Positions 39,898 to 50,948 are shown, numbered from the stretch's first letter. The stretch is 64,000 nucleotides of DNA from an uncultured Actinomycetes bacterium (GCA_937926105.1 CALANS010000127.1:1-64000), one strand, 5' to 3'. The notes: generated from the sequence alone by a model not told the origin. Translations and numbers: made by a program.

Positions 39898-40530
39898 GTG
39901 AACAAGACCGATCTGATCAACAGGCTCGCCGAGCGACTCGACGGGGACAAGAAGACGGCGCAGAAGGCCGTCGAGGGCGTCATCGACCTGGTGCAGCGGG
40001 AGGTGCAGCGCGGCCAGAAGGTGTCGATCTCCGGATTCGGGGTCTTCGAGAAGCGTGCCCGTGCCGCCCGTACCGCCCGCAACCCGCGGACCGGTGAAGC
40101 CGTGAAGGTCAAGAAGACCAACGTGCCGTCGTTCCGTCCGGGCACCGCGTTCAAGGACATCGTGTCCGGCAAGTTGAAGCTGCCCAAGGCCTCCGCGGGG
40201 GTGACCACGGCGCGCGCGCTGACCGCGGCGGCCCGGTCCGGAAAGACCACCGCCACCAAGGCTGCTCCGAAGGCTGCCGCCCCGAAGCGGGCGACCGCCG
40301 CGAAGGCTGCCGCTCCGAAGCGGGCCACTGCTGCGAAGGCTGCTCCGAAGGCTGCCGCTCCGAAGCGGGCGACCGCCGCGAAGGCTGCTCCGAAGGCTGC
40401 CGCTCCGAAGCGGGCCACTGCTACGAAGGCTGCCGCCCCGAAGGCTGCTGCCAAGCGCACCACCAAGGCTGCCCCGAAGGCGGCCGCTGCCAAGCCGGCA
40501 ACCCGCCGGACCGCGGCGAAGAAGAAGTAA
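39898..40530 (+). CDS. hupB: HU-type nucleoid protein with Lys/Ala/Pro tail
   Basis: 210 residues; GTG 39898 after GGGAGG. Residues 1-90 are the HU fold (VNKTDLINRLAERLDGDKKT, SISGFGVFEKR, ARNPRTGEAVKV). Residues about 105-210 form a basic tail of repeated units such as KAAPKAAAPKRATAA, as in mycobacterial HupB, which compacts DNA and protects it. The tail DNA is repetitive (40258-40480), so copy number may vary between strains. Confidence 0.97.
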   Translation: MNKTDLINRLAERLDGDKKTAQKAVEGVIDLVQREVQRGQKVSISGFGVFEKRARAARTARNPRTGEAVKVKKTNVPSFRPGTAFKDIVSGKLKLPKASAGVTTARALTAAARSGKTTATKAAPKAAAPKRATAAKAAAPKRATAAKAAPKAAAPKRATAAKAAPKAAAPKRATATKAAAPKAAAKRTTKAAPKAAAAKPATRRTAAKKK

Positions 40531-40568
40531 CCCGCCGACCGGCACCTGCCGGCCGACTGCCTGTACGA

Positions 40569-40604
40569 CATCGGGGCCCGGCGCCATCGCGTCGGGCCCC
40601 GATG
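40569..40604. terminator. Two-way hairpin between hupB and mutT1
   Basis: CATCGGGGCCCG (40569-40580) and CGGGCCCCGATG (40593-40604) pair perfectly around a 12-base loop. The genes on either side converge, so it can serve both. No T-run is present. Confidence 0.7.
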
Positions 40605-40615
40605 CGTGTGCCGGC

Positions 40616-41518
40616 TCAGCTGTCCGGAACGACGTACCGATCGGCCTGACGTAACTGCTTGCCCTCAAAGCTGAGCACCCAGTACGCCCCCTTGGGCGTC
40701 GCGGTGGTGGGCAAAGCCAGGTCGGCTCGCGACGCCAGGGACTTGATCACTCCGGGGATGACGCCGCCCTGGCTGCACACCACCGCGGGTCCGTTCCCGG
40801 TGTCCCGCAGCGCTAGCTCGACGGCTCGCCGGCGCGCCGAGGCCGGGTCCTGTTGGTATTCCCGTTCCGACAGCGCAGGTTCGATTCCGATCGTCGTCGC
40901 CAACCGACCGGCCAGCCGCTGCACCGTCTGCTGACACCGGACCAGCGGTGCGGCCGACACGGTCACCGGGCCGAACGCCAGCAGCTGCGCGGTCAATGCC
41001 ACCGACTGGCGAATTCCCTTGCTGTCCAGCGGTCGATCCTCGTCCAGGCCGGTGAACGAGTCGCGCTGGCCCGCCCTCGCGTGCCGGACCAGCAGCAACG
41101 TGGCGAGCGCGGGCGGCAGGGTGCAGAACGCGTCCAGCACCTTGCGATCGAATCGGTAGCTGAGCAGCTTGCGAGCCTTGTGCACCGGCAACCATTCCAG
41201 GTCATCCACCTCGGCATTGGGCCGAAAGGCTCCGGCGCCGACCCGGCCGGCGAAGTAGTGCACCGTCTTGTGCCCCGCCGAAACCGGATAGCTCACCGTG
41301 GTCACCTGGCGCCCCAGCCGCACCGCGAACCCGGTCTCCTCGCCGATCTCCCGGACTGCCGTCACCGGAGGCGATTCGCCGCGGCGTGCCTTGCCCTTGG
41401 GCAGCGACCAGTCGTCGTAGCGCGGGCGGTGCACCACCGCGACCTTGATGCCGTGCCGGCGCGATGGGCGCCACAGCACCGCACCGGCCGCGGCGATAGG
41501 CGTCGCGCTACTCGCCAC
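40616..41518 (-). CDS. mutT1: Nudix hydrolase fused to histidine phosphatase domain
   Basis: 300 residues. N-terminal Nudix domain with the box [23 protein letters not shown] (catalytic Glu cluster), then a histidine phosphatase domain starting LLVRHARAG. This two-domain form is MutT1 of mycobacteria, which removes 8-oxo-dGTP and diadenosine polyphosphates. Its GTG start lies 11 bases inside the ppk1 end, so the two genes are coupled. Confidence 0.95.
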   Translation of the reverse strand: MASSATPIAAAGAVLWRPSRRHGIKVAVVHRPRYDDWSLPKGKARRGESPPVTAVREIGEETGFAVRLGRQVTTVSYPVSAGHKTVHYFAGRVGAGAFRPNAEVDDLEWLPVHKARKLLSYRFDRKVLDAFCTLPPALATLLLVRHARAGQRDSFTGLDEDRPLDSKGIRQSVALTAQLLAFGPVTVSAAPLVRCQQTVQRLAGRLATTIGIEPALSEREYQQDPASARRRAVELALRDTGNGPAVVCSQGGVIPGVIKSLASRADLALPTTATPKGAYWVLSFEGKQLRQADRYVVPDS

Positions 41519-43733
41519 CGGTGGCCTTCCGCACCAGCTCCGCCTGCACGTCCAGGCCAGCGCCGCCGGCGGGGGAGCGGCGCCAGCCGTCGGGCGAGAG
41601 GATCCAGCATCGAGTGTCGGGGCTGGACAGCATGGCCATGATGCCGGCGATCCGCTCGACCGCAGCCCGATCGGTGACGCGGACCATGGCCTCCACCCGC
41701 CGATCGAGGTTGCGGTGCATCATGTCCGCGCTGCCGATCCAGTACTCCTCACCGCCGCCGCCCGGGTCGCCGCCGCCGAAGTGCACGATCCGGGAGTGCT
41801 CCAGGAACCGGCCCACCACCGAGCGCACCGTGATGTTGTCCGACAGGCCGGGAACACCGGCGCGCAGTGCGCAGATGCCGCGCACCGTCACGTCTACCGT
41901 CACCCCCGCCTGGGACGCGCGGTAGAGCGCGTCGATCACCTGCTCGTCCACCATCGAGTTCATCTTCAGCCGGACCAGCCCGACCCGACCGGCCCGCTGG
42001 TGCGCGATCTCCCGCTCGATGCGCTCGATGATTCCGCCGCGGATGGAATGCGGTGCCACCAGCAGGTTGCGGTACTCGGTCTGCCGCGAGTAGCCGGTCA
42101 GCACGTTGAACAGGTCCGTGAGGTCCGCACCGATCTCCGGGTCGGCCGTCAGCAGCCCGAGATCCTCGTAGATGCGCGCCGTCTTGGGGTTGTAGTTCCC
42201 GGTGCCGACGTGGCAGTACCGGCGGATCGTGGGGCCCTCCTGGCGCACCACCAGGCACAGCTTGGCGTGCGTCTTCAGGCCCACCAACCCGTACACCACG
42301 TGCACCCCGGCCCGTTCCAATGCCTTGGCCCAGCTGATGTTCGCCTGCTCGTCGAAGCGCGCCTTGATCTCCACCAGGACCACTACCTGCTTGCCGGCCG
42401 CAGCGGCGGAGATGAGTGCATCCACGATGGGAGAGTCGCCGGAGGTGCGGTACAGCGTCTGCTTGATCGCCAGCACCCGCGGATCCTCGGCCGCTTGCTC
42501 GATGAATCGCTGCACCGAGGTGGCGAACGACTCGTACGGGTGGTGCAGCAACACATCTCCGTCGCGCAGGGTCGCGAACACGCTCTTGGGCGTCTCGCCC
42601 TCGGCAAACGCCGGCGGGGTAGTCGGCACGAATGGCGGATCCTTGAGTGCCGGGCGGTCCAGGCCGTAGATCTGCCACAGGCTGGACAGGTCCAGCAGTC
42701 CCGGAACCTCCAGCGCGTCACCGGGATCCACGTCCAACTCGCCCAGCAGCAGCCCGAGGATGCGCTCGCTGGTGGTGTCGGCGATCTCCAGCCGCACCGG
42801 GGGGCCGAACCGGCGTCGGGCGAGTTCCCGCTCCAGCGCCTGCAACAGGTCCTCGTCGCGGTCCTCTTCCACCTCGAAGTCCGCATTGCGGGTGACGCGG
42901 AAGGTCTGGTGTTCGGCCACCTGCATGCCGGGGAACAACTCGGCCAGATGCGCGGCGATCAGATCTTCCAGCGGCAGGAAGTCGTCGGTGCCCCGGCGCA
43001 CCCGGATGAACCGGTCCACGTTGTTGGGCACCTTGAGCCGGGCGAATCGCTCGGAGCCGGTCTGCGGATCCCGCACGATGATCGCCATGTTCAGGCTCAG
43101 GCCCGAGATGTACGGGAACGGGTGCGCCGGGTCCACCGCCAGCGGGGTGAGCACCGGGAATATCTGCTCGCGAAAGTACCGAGCCAGGCCGGCCCGATCG
43201 GTGGCGTCGATCTGGTCCCAGTGCACCAACCGGATTCCCACCGCTGCCAGCGTCGGGAGCACATCGTCGGTGAAGCACCGGCCCAGCCGCTCCACCAATT
43301 CCTGCGTGCGCGCCGAGATCTGCGCCAGCTGCTCCGAGGCGGTCAGCCCATCGGCGCTGGTGACGGCCAGGCCCATCTCGCTGCGCCGCTTGAGCCCCGC
43401 CACGCGCACCATGTAGAACTCGTCCAGGTTGGAGGCGAAGATCGCCAGGAACTTCACCCGCTCCAGCAACGGCTGCGCCGGATCCTCGGCCAGCTCCAGC
43501 ACCCGCGCGTTGAAGTCCAGCCAGGACAGCTCCCGATTGGAGAATCGGTCAGGCGGAAGATCGGTGGCGATGGTCGGCGTGGCCACCTCCGGGTCGGCGG
43601 TCGCCGGCGCCTGCCCGTCACCGCCGTCGGTGACGGGGGTGGCGTCGAGGTGCCCCTCCGTCTCGCGGGGGGCGTGGAACGGTTCGACGACATGGTGCGC
43701 GGGTCGGCGGCTGGTGGAGGTCACACCGGCCAT
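41508..43733 (-). CDS. ppk1: Polyphosphate kinase 1
   Basis: 741 residues from ATG 43733 ([15 protein letters not shown]); the first 95 residues are poorly conserved. Makes polyphosphate from ATP. Family blocks: [36 protein letters not shown], the phosphorylated His in [16 protein letters not shown], and [10 protein letters not shown] near the end. Same pair with mutT1 as in mycobacteria. The start lies head to head with the acyltransferase gene. Confidence 0.96.
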   Translation of the reverse strand: MAGVTSTSRRPAHHVVEPFHAPRETEGHLDATPVTDGGDGQAPATADPEVATPTIATDLPPDRFSNRELSWLDFNARVLELAEDPAQPLLERVKFLAIFASNLDEFYMVRVAGLKRRSEMGLAVTSADGLTASEQLAQISARTQELVERLGRCFTDDVLPTLAAVGIRLVHWDQIDATDRAGLARYFREQIFPVLTPLAVDPAHPFPYISGLSLNMAIIVRDPQTGSERFARLKVPNNVDRFIRVRRGTDDFLPLEDLIAAHLAELFPGMQVAEHQTFRVTRNADFEVEEDRDEDLLQALERELARRRFGPPVRLEIADTTSERILGLLLGELDVDPGDALEVPGLLDLSSLWQIYGLDRPALKDPPFVPTTPPAFAEGETPKSVFATLRDGDVLLHHPYESFATSVQRFIEQAAEDPRVLAIKQTLYRTSGDSPIVDALISAAAAGKQVVVLVEIKARFDEQANISWAKALERAGVHVVYGLVGLKTHAKLCLVVRQEGPTIRRYCHVGTGNYNPKTARIYEDLGLLTADPEIGADLTDLFNVLTGYSRQTEYRNLLVAPHSIRGGIIERIEREIAHQRAGRVGLVRLKMNSMVDEQVIDALYRASQAGVTVDVTVRGICALRAGVPGLSDNITVRSVVGRFLEHSRIVHFGGGDPGGGGEEYWIGSADMMHRNLDRRVEAMVRVTDRAAVERIAGIMAMLSSPDTRCWILSPDGWRRSPAGGAGLDVQAELVRKATGGE

Positions 43734-43864
43734 TGTGCGGTCTGGGTGTGGCGATGTCACGGCGCGGTCGCCGCGTGCTGCCGGCCGGTCGGACGACGTG
43801 GCGCGCCGGGACCGGGGCCCCGGGGGCAATAGGGTGGTCGGTGAGGCGGTGGAAGGAGGGTGTC

Positions 43865-44650
43865 GTGGTGCTCGGTGGCCGGCTGTTTGGACGGCACAGC
43901 CCGGTCCATGAGAAGGGCAACGCGTGGATCGGCGCGTGCGAGCTGGCGCTGTTCCCACTGACGCGGATCCTGGGCAGGCGCCGCTACGCCGGCGTTCAGC
44001 ACCTGCAGATCCCAGGCCCCGCGCTGGTGGTTGCCAACCACATCTCGCACCTGGACCCGGTATTCGACACCGTGTTCATCCGCACCTCCGGCCGGCTGCC
44101 GCACGTCATGGCCAAGGCCTCGCTGTGGAAGCTGCCGGTGATCGGCAGGGTGATGACGGGCACCGAGCAGATACCGGTCGAGCGCGGGGGCGGCGCGGGG
44201 CAGGGCGCGCTGGACGCCGCGACCGCCGCGTTGCGTAACGGGCAGGTGGTGCTGATCTATCCCGAGGGGACGGTGACCAAAGATCCGGCGCTGTGGCCGA
44301 TGCGGCCGCGCCCGGGGGTGGCGGCACTGGCCCTGGCCGGAGACTTTCCGGTGATTCCGGTGGCGCACTGGGGATCGCATCTGGTGTACACCTCCTACGG
44401 CAGCGGGATGCGGCTGCGCCCGCTGCCGCGCAAGGACGTGCACGTGGTCGCGGGCGAGCCGATCGACCTGTCCGCCTGGCGCGGCAAGCCGGTGGACACC
44501 CGAGCGATTCGCGACGTCTCGTACCTGATCATGGGTCGGATCCGGGACATGGTCGCCGAACTGCGCGGGGAGGCGCCGCCGACCGAGTTCTTCGACCCGA
44601 AGAAGGCGGCGCGGGCGGCGCAGCGCACCGAGGAGGGGCCTGGCCGGTGA
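43865..44650 (+). CDS. plsC: 1-acylglycerol-3-phosphate O-acyltransferase
   Basis: 261 residues from GTG 43865 (GGAAGGAGGG just before). Adds the second acyl chain to make phosphatidic acid. Acyltransferase motif NHISHLDP (H-x4-D) near residue 57, second block with PVERGG, and YPEGTV. The C-terminal tail is Ala/Arg/Glu-rich. Its stop overlaps the gpsA start (GTGA), so two glycerolipid genes are coupled. Confidence 0.9.
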   Translation: MVLGGRLFGRHSPVHEKGNAWIGACELALFPLTRILGRRRYAGVQHLQIPGPALVVANHISHLDPVFDTVFIRTSGRLPHVMAKASLWKLPVIGRVMTGTEQIPVERGGGAGQGALDAATAALRNGQVVLIYPEGTVTKDPALWPMRPRPGVAALALAGDFPVIPVAHWGSHLVYTSYGSGMRLRPLPRKDVHVVAGEPIDLSAWRGKPVDTRAIRDVSYLIMGRIRDMVAELRGEAPPTEFFDPKKAARAAQRTEEGPGR

Positions 44651-45669
44651 CGCGGCCGCCGACAAGGGACATCCAGCGCGTCGCGGTGCTGGGCGCCGGA
44701 TCATGGGGAACCGCGTACGCCAAGGTGCTGGCCGACGCTGGCCGGGACGTGGTGCTGTGGTGCCGACGCGAGACGGTGGCCGACGCGATTACCTCGGAGC
44801 GGCACAATCCCGACTACCTGCCGGGCGTGCGGCTGCCGGGCCGCCTGGATGCCACCGTCGATCTGGAGTCGGCCCTGGTGCAGGTGGACGCGGTCGTGCT
44901 GGCCGTGCCGAGCCAGGCGCTGCGGGAGAACCTGACGGTGTTCCGCGACCTGTTGCCCGAGTCCGGCCCGGTGATATCGCTGGCCAAGGGCATCGAGGTC
45001 GGCACCGGGTTGCGGATGAGCGAGCTGGTGGCCCAGGTCGGGCGGGTGAACCCGGACCGCATCGTGGTGCTCACCGGGCCGAACCTGGCCAAGGAGATCG
45101 CCCTGGGCCAGCCCACCACGACCGTGCTGGCCTGCCGGGATCGGGCGGGCGCCACCGCGGTGCAGCGGGCCAGCGGCAACCGGTACTTCCGGCCGTACAC
45201 CATCACCGACGTGGTGGGGGCCGAGATCGCCGGCACCGGGAAGAATGTCATCGCGCTGGCCTGTGGCATCGCCGACGGGCTCGCCCTCGGCGGCAACACC
45301 AGCGCCTCGCTGATCACCCGAGGATTGGCGGAACTGACCAAGCTGGGCGAGAAGCTGGGTGCGCTGGCCGCCACCTTTGCCGGGCTCGCCGGCCTGGGCG
45401 ACCTGGTCGCCACGTGCTCGTCACCGCTGTCGCGCAACCGGTCGCTGGGCCATCGGCTGGGCACCGGGATGACCCTGGACGCCGCGCTGGGTGCCGCCGG
45501 CGGGCAGGTGGCCGAGGGGGTCGCCAGCTGCCGCTCGGTGCGCGATCTGGCGCTGCGGCACGGGGTCGACATGCCGATCACCGAAGGGGTGTACCGGGTG
45601 TGCTACCAGCAGATGCCGCCCCAGGAGATGATTCGCATGCTGATGGACGGCCCGTATAGCGCGGAGTGA
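44647..45669 (+). CDS. gpsA: Glycerol-3-phosphate dehydrogenase [NAD(P)+]
   Basis: 340 residues. Reduces dihydroxyacetone phosphate to glycerol-3-phosphate for phospholipids. Nucleotide-binding VAVLGAGSWGTAYAKVLADA, then SLAKGIE, LTGPNLAKEIA, and the catalytic-domain GTGKNVIALACGIADGL. Normal length. GTGA overlap with plsC; ddl follows after 27 bp. Confidence 0.96.
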   Translation: MTRPPTRDIQRVAVLGAGSWGTAYAKVLADAGRDVVLWCRRETVADAITSERHNPDYLPGVRLPGRLDATVDLESALVQVDAVVLAVPSQALRENLTVFRDLLPESGPVISLAKGIEVGTGLRMSELVAQVGRVNPDRIVVLTGPNLAKEIALGQPTTTVLACRDRAGATAVQRASGNRYFRPYTITDVVGAEIAGTGKNVIALACGIADGLALGGNTSASLITRGLAELTKLGEKLGALAATFAGLAGLGDLVATCSSPLSRNRSLGHRLGTGMTLDAALGAAGGQVAEGVASCRSVRDLALRHGVDMPITEGVYRVCYQQMPPQEMIRMLMDGPYSAE

Positions 45670-45696
45670 GATGCCCGGGTCCGTAGTGTGTGACCC

Positions 45697-46791
45697 ATGT
45701 CGGAACGGCGAATTCGGGTAGCGGTGATCTACGGCGGGCGCAGCGGCGAGCATGCGGTGTCGTGCACCTCGGCCGCCAGCGTGCTGGCCAATCTGGATCG
45801 GGACCTGTTCGACGTCACGGCGATCGGCATCACGCCGGCCGGGCGCTGGCTGCAGATGGACCCAGGGGCCGTGCCCTCGATCACCGACCGAACGCTGCCG
45901 GAGGTCACCGACGGCACGGAGGTGATGCTGCGCACGGGATCCGGCCCCGGCGCGCTGACCGTGCCGGCCGGCCCGGCGGTCTCTGCTCCCGGATCGGCGC
46001 TGGACGTGGACGTGGTGTTCCCGCTGCTGCACGGCCCGTACGGCGAGGACGGCACCCTGCAGGGCCTGCTGGAGCTGGTGAATCTGCCGTACGTGGGCCC
46101 CGGCGTGCTGGCCTCCGCCGCCGCCATGGACAAGGAGTTCACCAAGAAGCTGCTGACGGTTGCCGGGCTCCCCGTGGCGCCCTACGCGGTGCTCCGTCCC
46201 GCGGCCGACACCCTGCCGCAGGCAGAACGAGGTCGGCTGGGCCTGCCGGTGTTCGTCAAGCCGGCTCGCGCCGGGTCGTCGCTGGGGGTTTCCCGGGTGG
46301 ACGACTGGGCAGGGTTGGACGAGGCGGTGGCCATCGCCCGTCGGCAGGATCCCAAGGTGCTGGTGGAGTCCGCGGTGTCCGGACGGGAGATCGAGTGCGG
46401 GGTGTTGGAGTTCCCGGATGGCCGGGTGCAGGCGTCGCCGACCGCCGAGATCCACGTCGCCGGCGACGGCCGGTTCTACGACTTTGATGCCAAGTATCTC
46501 GACGACGTCACGACGTTCGACATCCCGGCGGGCCTGCCCGAACCGGTGGAGCGGTCGGTGCGGGAGGCCGCGGTGCGCGCCTTCGAGGCGCTGGGCGCGC
46601 AGGGCCTGGCCCGGGTGGACTTCTTCGTCGGTGAGGACGCCGCCGTGACGATCAACGAGATCAACACCATGCCCGGGTTCACCCCCATCTCCATGTACCC
46701 GCGGATGTGGCAGGCCGCCGGGATGAGTTACCCAGAGCTGCTGAGCACCCTGGTACAGACGGCGCTGGCGCGCGGCACCGGGCTGCGCTGA
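45697..46791 (+). CDS. ddl: D-alanine-D-alanine ligase
   Basis: 364 residues, normal for DdlA of mycobacteria. Makes the D-Ala-D-Ala end of peptidoglycan stems with ATP. Blocks: [50 protein letters not shown], and [18 protein letters not shown]-grasp fold. Ends at a hairpin shared with the convergent DUF3515 gene. Confidence 0.97.
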   Translation: MSERRIRVAVIYGGRSGEHAVSCTSAASVLANLDRDLFDVTAIGITPAGRWLQMDPGAVPSITDRTLPEVTDGTEVMLRTGSGPGALTVPAGPAVSAPGSALDVDVVFPLLHGPYGEDGTLQGLLELVNLPYVGPGVLASAAAMDKEFTKKLLTVAGLPVAPYAVLRPAADTLPQAERGRLGLPVFVKPARAGSSLGVSRVDDWAGLDEAVAIARRQDPKVLVESAVSGREIECGVLEFPDGRVQASPTAEIHVAGDGRFYDFDAKYLDDVTTFDIPAGLPEPVERSVREAAVRAFEALGAQGLARVDFFVGEDAAVTINEINTMPGFTPISMYPRMWQAAGMSYPELLSTLVQTALARGTGLR

Positions 46792-46821
46792 ACGGCCGGC
46801 CGGCTGATAATCGCCGGCCGT
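46792..46821. terminator. Hairpin between ddl and the DUF3515 gene
   Basis: ACGGCCGG (46792-46799) pairs with CCGGCCGT (46814-46821), directly after the ddl stop and touching the end of the convergent gene. GC-rich stem with no T-run. Confidence 0.55.
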
Positions 46822-47447
46822 CAGGAGTTGTCGGCGGGGGTGACGACGCCGCCGGTGCACACCGGCCGGGCGGGCAGATCGGCCGCGATCAGCTCGGACA
46901 ACTGCTGCACGGGTCCGATGCCGGTGCCGGGCGGCAGGGTGACGGCGATCCGCACCGGGCGGTCCACGGCGATGTACGTCACCGCCGAGGGGTCGGACAG
47001 CCGCAGCCAGGCGACCGATCCGCCGCGGGCGTCGGTGAACTGGGTCAGCGCGGCCTCGCAGGTCAGTTCGCGCGGATCGGGCAGCCCGCAGCGCAGGATC
47101 ACCGCGGGATCTCCCCAGGCCGCCACTCCCGGCCCCGGATCGGTCAGCGGGCGGCGGGGCAGGGAGATCAGGCGGTCGGGCAGCTCCTGGATCAGCGCGT
47201 CGCAGTACCGGCCGTCGGCGCCGGGCGCGGGCGCGGCGGGCACCACCAGCGGGCCGGTGTCCGGGGCGTTCGCCGCGGTGCGGGCGCGGCCGGCCAGCAC
47301 CAGCACCGTGGCGATGGTGGCGACGGTGAGCAGCAGCGCCGCGACAATGATCGCCACCGGCAGCCGGGACGCCCGCGAGCCCGCGGTCATCAGCGCCGCC
47401 GGCGCGTGCTCGCCGGCCGGGTCTGGCCGGTGTGGTGAATCGGCCAT
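46821..47447 (-). CDS. DUF3515 membrane-anchored protein
   Basis: 208 residues. One membrane helix near residues 30-52, then an outer domain with cysteines in DGRYCDALIQELPD, VILRCGLPDP, ELTCEAALTQF and RPVCTGGV, the DUF3515 pattern. It lies beside ddl and thiL as in mycobacteria (Rv2980 position). Function unknown; the even set of Cys suggests two disulfides. Confidence 0.87.
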   Translation of the reverse strand: MADSPHRPDPAGEHAPAALMTAGSRASRLPVAIIVAALLLTVATIATVLVLAGRARTAANAPDTGPLVVPAAPAPGADGRYCDALIQELPDRLISLPRRPLTDPGPGVAAWGDPAVILRCGLPDPRELTCEAALTQFTDARGGSVAWLRLSDPSAVTYIAVDRPVRIAVTLPPGTGIGPVQQLSELIAADLPARPVCTGGVVTPADNS

Positions 47448-47469
47448 GCCGAGTGGTGCTCCGAGTTGT

Positions 47470-47703
47470 CTAGAGGTTGACGACCGGGCAGGTCAGGGTC
47501 CGGGTGATGCCCTCCACGCCCTGCACCCGCGCGACCACCAGCTTGCCGAGCTCGTCTACCGAGTTCGCCTCGGCGCGCACCACCACGTCGTAGGGCCCAG
47601 TGACGTCCTCGGCGCTGATCACACCGGGGATGTCCCGGATCCGACCCGCGACATCGGCCGCCTGACCGACGCCGGTCTGAATCAAGATGTAGGCCTGGAC
47701 CAC
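47470..47703 (-). CDS. Stand-alone Lrp/AsnC ligand-binding (RAM) domain protein
   Basis: 77 residues with the beta-alpha-beta RAM fold: VQAYILIQTGVGQAADVAGR, IPGVISAEDVTGPYDVVV and ITRTLTCPVV. There is no DNA-binding domain, as in other stand-alone RAM proteins of mycobacteria. It may bind an amino acid or modulate a full-length Lrp protein. Read leftward with DUF3515. Confidence 0.87.
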   Translation of the reverse strand: MVQAYILIQTGVGQAADVAGRIRDIPGVISAEDVTGPYDVVVRAEANSVDELGKLVVARVQGVEGITRTLTCPVVNL

Positions 47704-47958
47704 TTCGGTGCCCCTCTCTGCGAAGCCGTCGGGCCGGGTGCGGCCGGTGCGGACGCCTGCAGCCTATCGGCCGCGTCGGCGCACCGCCGCCCGGGAGCCG
47801 CCCGGGAGCCGCGCTGAGCCCGCGATGCGGCGGCGCATCCCGTGGGCTCGGGCGGCATCTGCGTGCGGGCCCCGGCGCGTCCGGATCCGCCCGGACCGTC
47901 GGGCATGGGTACCGTCACTGCGACCGGTTCGCCGACCTGGCCGGGTTAAGGAGCAGAC

Positions 47959-48984
47959 GTGGTAGCGCAGCAGCCTCCCCGCCGAGGACCGGCAACGGGC
48001 GCCCAGCCCGGAGCCGCGTCGGCCGGCGGGACCCCGGGCACCCTGGCCGGGACGGGGGAGTTCGCCGTCATCGACGCGCTGACGGCGAACCTGCCGGTTC
48101 CCGCGGGGACCGAGATCGGGCCGGGCGACGACGCCGCCGTGCTCGCCGCGCCGGACGGTCGGGTGGTGATCAGCACCGACATGCTGGTCGATGGGGTGCA
48201 CTTTCGCACCGACTGGGCGACAGGGCAGCAGATCGGCCGGCGCGCCGCGCTGGCGGCCATGGCCGACATCTGCGCCATGGGCGCGGTGCCGACCGCGCTG
48301 GTGGTCGCGCTCGCCGCACCGCCGGACACCCCGACGGATCTCGTCACCGCCGTCGGCGCCGGCCTGTCCGCCGCCGCCGCCGAACTGGGCGCCGGCCTGG
48401 TGGGTGGGGACCTGACCCGTGCCGACCGGCTGACCCTGGCGGTGACGGTGCTTGGGGACCTGCGCGGGGCCCCGCCGGTGCTGCGATCCGGGGCTCAGCC
48501 GGGGGACATCGTCGCGCTGGCCGGCCGGGTCGGCTGGGCGGCGGCCGGGCTGGCCGTGCTGTCTCGCGGATTCCGCTCCCCGGCCGCCGTGGTCGGCGCC
48601 TACAAGGTGCCCGAGCCGCCGCTGGCCGCCGGCCCGCTCGGCGCCGCAGCGGGGGCCACCGCGATGATCGACGTGTCCGACGGCCTACTGGCCGACCTGG
48701 GACACATCGCGGACGCCTCCGGGGTGGCCATCGACGTTCGCGCGGTCGCGTTGCCGGTGCCGGGTCGGCTGGTCGAGGTCGGATCGGCACTGGGCAAGGA
48801 TCCGCTGGGCTGGTTGCTGACCGGAGGCGATGACCACGCCCTGGCCGCCACGTTCCCGGCGGGCACCGATCTGCCGGCCCCGTGGCAGGTGATCGGTGCG
48901 GTCGGCGCGGGGTCGGGCGTCACCGTCGACGGCGCGGCATACGAGGGCGAGCCGGGCTGGGACCACTTCCGCCCGGCGCGGTAG
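47959..48984 (+). CDS. thiL: Thiamine-monophosphate kinase
   Basis: 341 residues; GTG 47959 after AAGGAG. Makes thiamine diphosphate from thiamine phosphate. PurM-like fold with [41 protein letters not shown] and [15 protein letters not shown], plus [10 protein letters not shown] 35-residue Ala/Pro/Gly-rich N-terminal extension precedes the domain. ung follows after 10 bp. Confidence 0.95.
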   Translation: MVAQQPPRRGPATGAQPGAASAGGTPGTLAGTGEFAVIDALTANLPVPAGTEIGPGDDAAVLAAPDGRVVISTDMLVDGVHFRTDWATGQQIGRRAALAAMADICAMGAVPTALVVALAAPPDTPTDLVTAVGAGLSAAAAELGAGLVGGDLTRADRLTLAVTVLGDLRGAPPVLRSGAQPGDIVALAGRVGWAAAGLAVLSRGFRSPAAVVGAYKVPEPPLAAGPLGAAAGATAMIDVSDGLLADLGHIADASGVAIDVRAVALPVPGRLVEVGSALGKDPLGWLLTGGDDHALAATFPAGTDLPAPWQVIGAVGAGSGVTVDGAAYEGEPGWDHFRPAR

Positions 48985-48994
48985 GTTGCCCACC

Positions 48995-49669
48995 GTGCCC
49001 CGCCCGCTCGCCGAGATCATCGACCCGGGGTGGGCCGACGCGCTGATGCCGGTGGCCGGCCGGATCTCGGCCATGGGGGAGTTCCTGAGGGCGGAGGTGG
49101 CCGCCGGCCGCAGGTATCTGCCGGCCGGGCAGAACATCCTGCGCGCGTTCAGCGCCCCGCTGGACCAGGCCCGGGTGCTCATCGTCGGCCAGGATCCCTA
49201 TCCCACACCGGGCCATCCGATCGGGCTGTCGTTCGCCGTTGACCGTGCCGTGCGCCCGATTCCCCGGTCGCTGGCCAACATCTACACCGAGCTGCGCGCC
49301 GACCTGGGTGTCGAACCGCCGGAGCACGGCGACCTGACGGCCTGGAGCCGGCAGGGCGTGGTGCTGCTCAACCGGGTGCTGACCGTCGCACCGGGTGCGC
49401 CCGCCTCGCATCGGGGCAAGGGATGGGAGGCGGTGACGGATGCCGCCATCGCGGCCCTGGTCCGGCGCGGCGGGCCGTTGGTGGCGATCCTGTGGGGCCG
49501 GGACGCCCAGTCGCTGCGGCCGGCGCTCGGCGATGTGCCGGCGATCGCCTCGCCGCACCCGTCACCGCTGTCCGCCTCGCGCGGGTTCTTCGGCTCCCGC
49601 CCGTTCTCCCGCGCCAACGAGCTGCTGGTCCGACAGGGCGGCGAACCGATCGACTGGCGCCTGGACTGA
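48995..49669 (+). CDS. ung: Uracil-DNA glycosylase
   Basis: 224 residues; GTG 48995. Removes uracil from DNA. Active-site water motif [16 protein letters not shown] and the HPSPLSA minor-groove loop are intact; LWGRDAQSL precedes it. Family 1 UDG, normal length. thiL-ung order is as in mycobacteria. Confidence 0.96.
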   Translation: MPRPLAEIIDPGWADALMPVAGRISAMGEFLRAEVAAGRRYLPAGQNILRAFSAPLDQARVLIVGQDPYPTPGHPIGLSFAVDRAVRPIPRSLANIYTELRADLGVEPPEHGDLTAWSRQGVVLLNRVLTVAPGAPASHRGKGWEAVTDAAIAALVRRGGPLVAILWGRDAQSLRPALGDVPAIASPHPSPLSASRGFFGSRPFSRANELLVRQGGEPIDWRLD

Positions 49670-49678
49670 CGGCCCGGA

Positions 49679-49696
49679 GCGTTCCCGCGGGAACGG
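49679..49696. terminator. Hairpin between convergent ung and cobT-like genes
   Basis: GCGTTCCC-GCGGGAACG forms a short GC stem directly after ung. It is the only self-complementary stretch in the 73-bp gap. Confidence 0.4.
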
Positions 49697-49742
49697 CCTT
49701 TCGGACATTCCCGCCCTGCTTCGGGCGTCGCCGAGTGCAGTC

Positions 49743-50813
49743 CTACAGCAGTTCCGCGTCCCAGGCGTCGATCGCGTGCTCGTCGCGCTCGGCCACGCCG
49801 AACTGGTCCACCCGGTCGACCAACCGGGCCGCGGATCGCAGCGCCGGCACCGCCAACAGTGCGCCCGCCCCGGATCCGAGACCGATCTGATGGGTCGAGA
49901 TCGCCGAGGTGCCCAGTAGCTGCAGCAGCCTGGCGTAGGTGCGCTCTGGCACCGTGTCGGCGGCCAGAACATAGCCGTCGGTGCCGGGCGCCAGCCGGTT
50001 CGCCAGCACCGCACACAGCGCCGAGGGAACGTCGTCGATCAGCACCGGGGTACGCCGGGCCGCCGCCCGCGCGATGAACGCGGTCAGCGCCGCAAGATCC
50101 GGCCCGCCGGCGATGCGCAGCAGATCGGAGGCGTCGCCGTAGCTGTCCCTGGCCCGGAACCGGGCGTCCCGCACGGCCTCGCACTTGGCGATCCATCCCT
50201 GGTCGTCGATGCCCGAGCCGCGGGTGGTGGCGTCCACCGGCTCGATGCCCGTCACCGCCGAGACCACCGCCGCGGTGGGGGTGCTCACCGCGACGCCGCA
50301 CACCGCGCCGATCAACAGGTCTGCCCCGCCGTCCACCTCGGCATCCGCCATCGCGATGCCCGCATCGAAGCACTGCTGGAGTTCCTCGGCCGACAGCGCA
50401 TCCTGCATGTCGATGCGACCGCAGGCCGACCGCACTCGGTGCGAGGTATCCACGGCGGAGTCGGTGAGATCTCCGCGGACCGCCACATCCACGGTCCGCA
50501 CCACCACGCCCGCATCCGACGCCAGCGCAGCGATCGGCCCCACCCCGGACGCGAGATCGGTGATCCGCGAGGCGGTCGCGGTGGGCGGGTAGGCCGAGAC
50601 GCCGGCGTAGGCGATGCCGTGGTCGGCGGCAAAAGCCACCAGCACCACCCGCTCCGGCGCGAGGTGTCCGAGAGACGAGCCACGGGCGGCGGCCATCCGG
50701 TCCACGGTCTCGCCGAACCCGCCCAAGGCACCGGCCGGCAGCAGCCCGCGACGCCGGGCGCACTCGACGGCGAAGTGGTGCTCGGGCGCCGTGATCGACG
50801 TCCACGCTGTCAT
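49743..50813 (-). CDS. CobT-like nicotinate-nucleotide phosphoribosyltransferase, catalytic Glu replaced
   Basis: 356 residues. CobT activates dimethylbenzimidazole for B12. Visible family parts: FGETVDRMAAARG, VAFAADHGIAYAGVSAYPP, a GSGIDD turn, GGPDLAALTAFIARAAARRT with PVLIDD, and near the end GLGSGAGALLAVPALRSAA. In CobT the last block normally reads LGEGSGA, with Glu the catalytic base; here that Glu is Ser. The usual GEMGIGNTT block is also changed to GAVCGVAVSTPT. So this is a paralogue that may use another substrate or be inactive. No other B12 gene is nearby. Confidence 0.8.
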   Translation of the reverse strand: MTAWTSITAPEHHFAVECARRRGLLPAGALGGFGETVDRMAAARGSSLGHLAPERVVLVAFAADHGIAYAGVSAYPPTATASRITDLASGVGPIAALASDAGVVVRTVDVAVRGDLTDSAVDTSHRVRSACGRIDMQDALSAEELQQCFDAGIAMADAEVDGGADLLIGAVCGVAVSTPTAAVVSAVTGIEPVDATTRGSGIDDQGWIAKCEAVRDARFRARDSYGDASDLLRIAGGPDLAALTAFIARAAARRTPVLIDDVPSALCAVLANRLAPGTDGYVLAADTVPERTYARLLQLLGTSAISTHQIGLGSGAGALLAVPALRSAARLVDRVDQFGVAERDEHAIDAWDAELL

Positions 50814-50948
50814 GCTGCCTCCATCCGGTAGGGCAGGGCGGCTCGACCCAGCCCGGCGCTCACGCTACCGTCGCCGCCGGGTGCCGCGCGGCCCGCGTAC
50901 GGCCGCGCGGCACCCGGCAGGGTGCGACGTCCCGAAAGGTGGTCTGCG

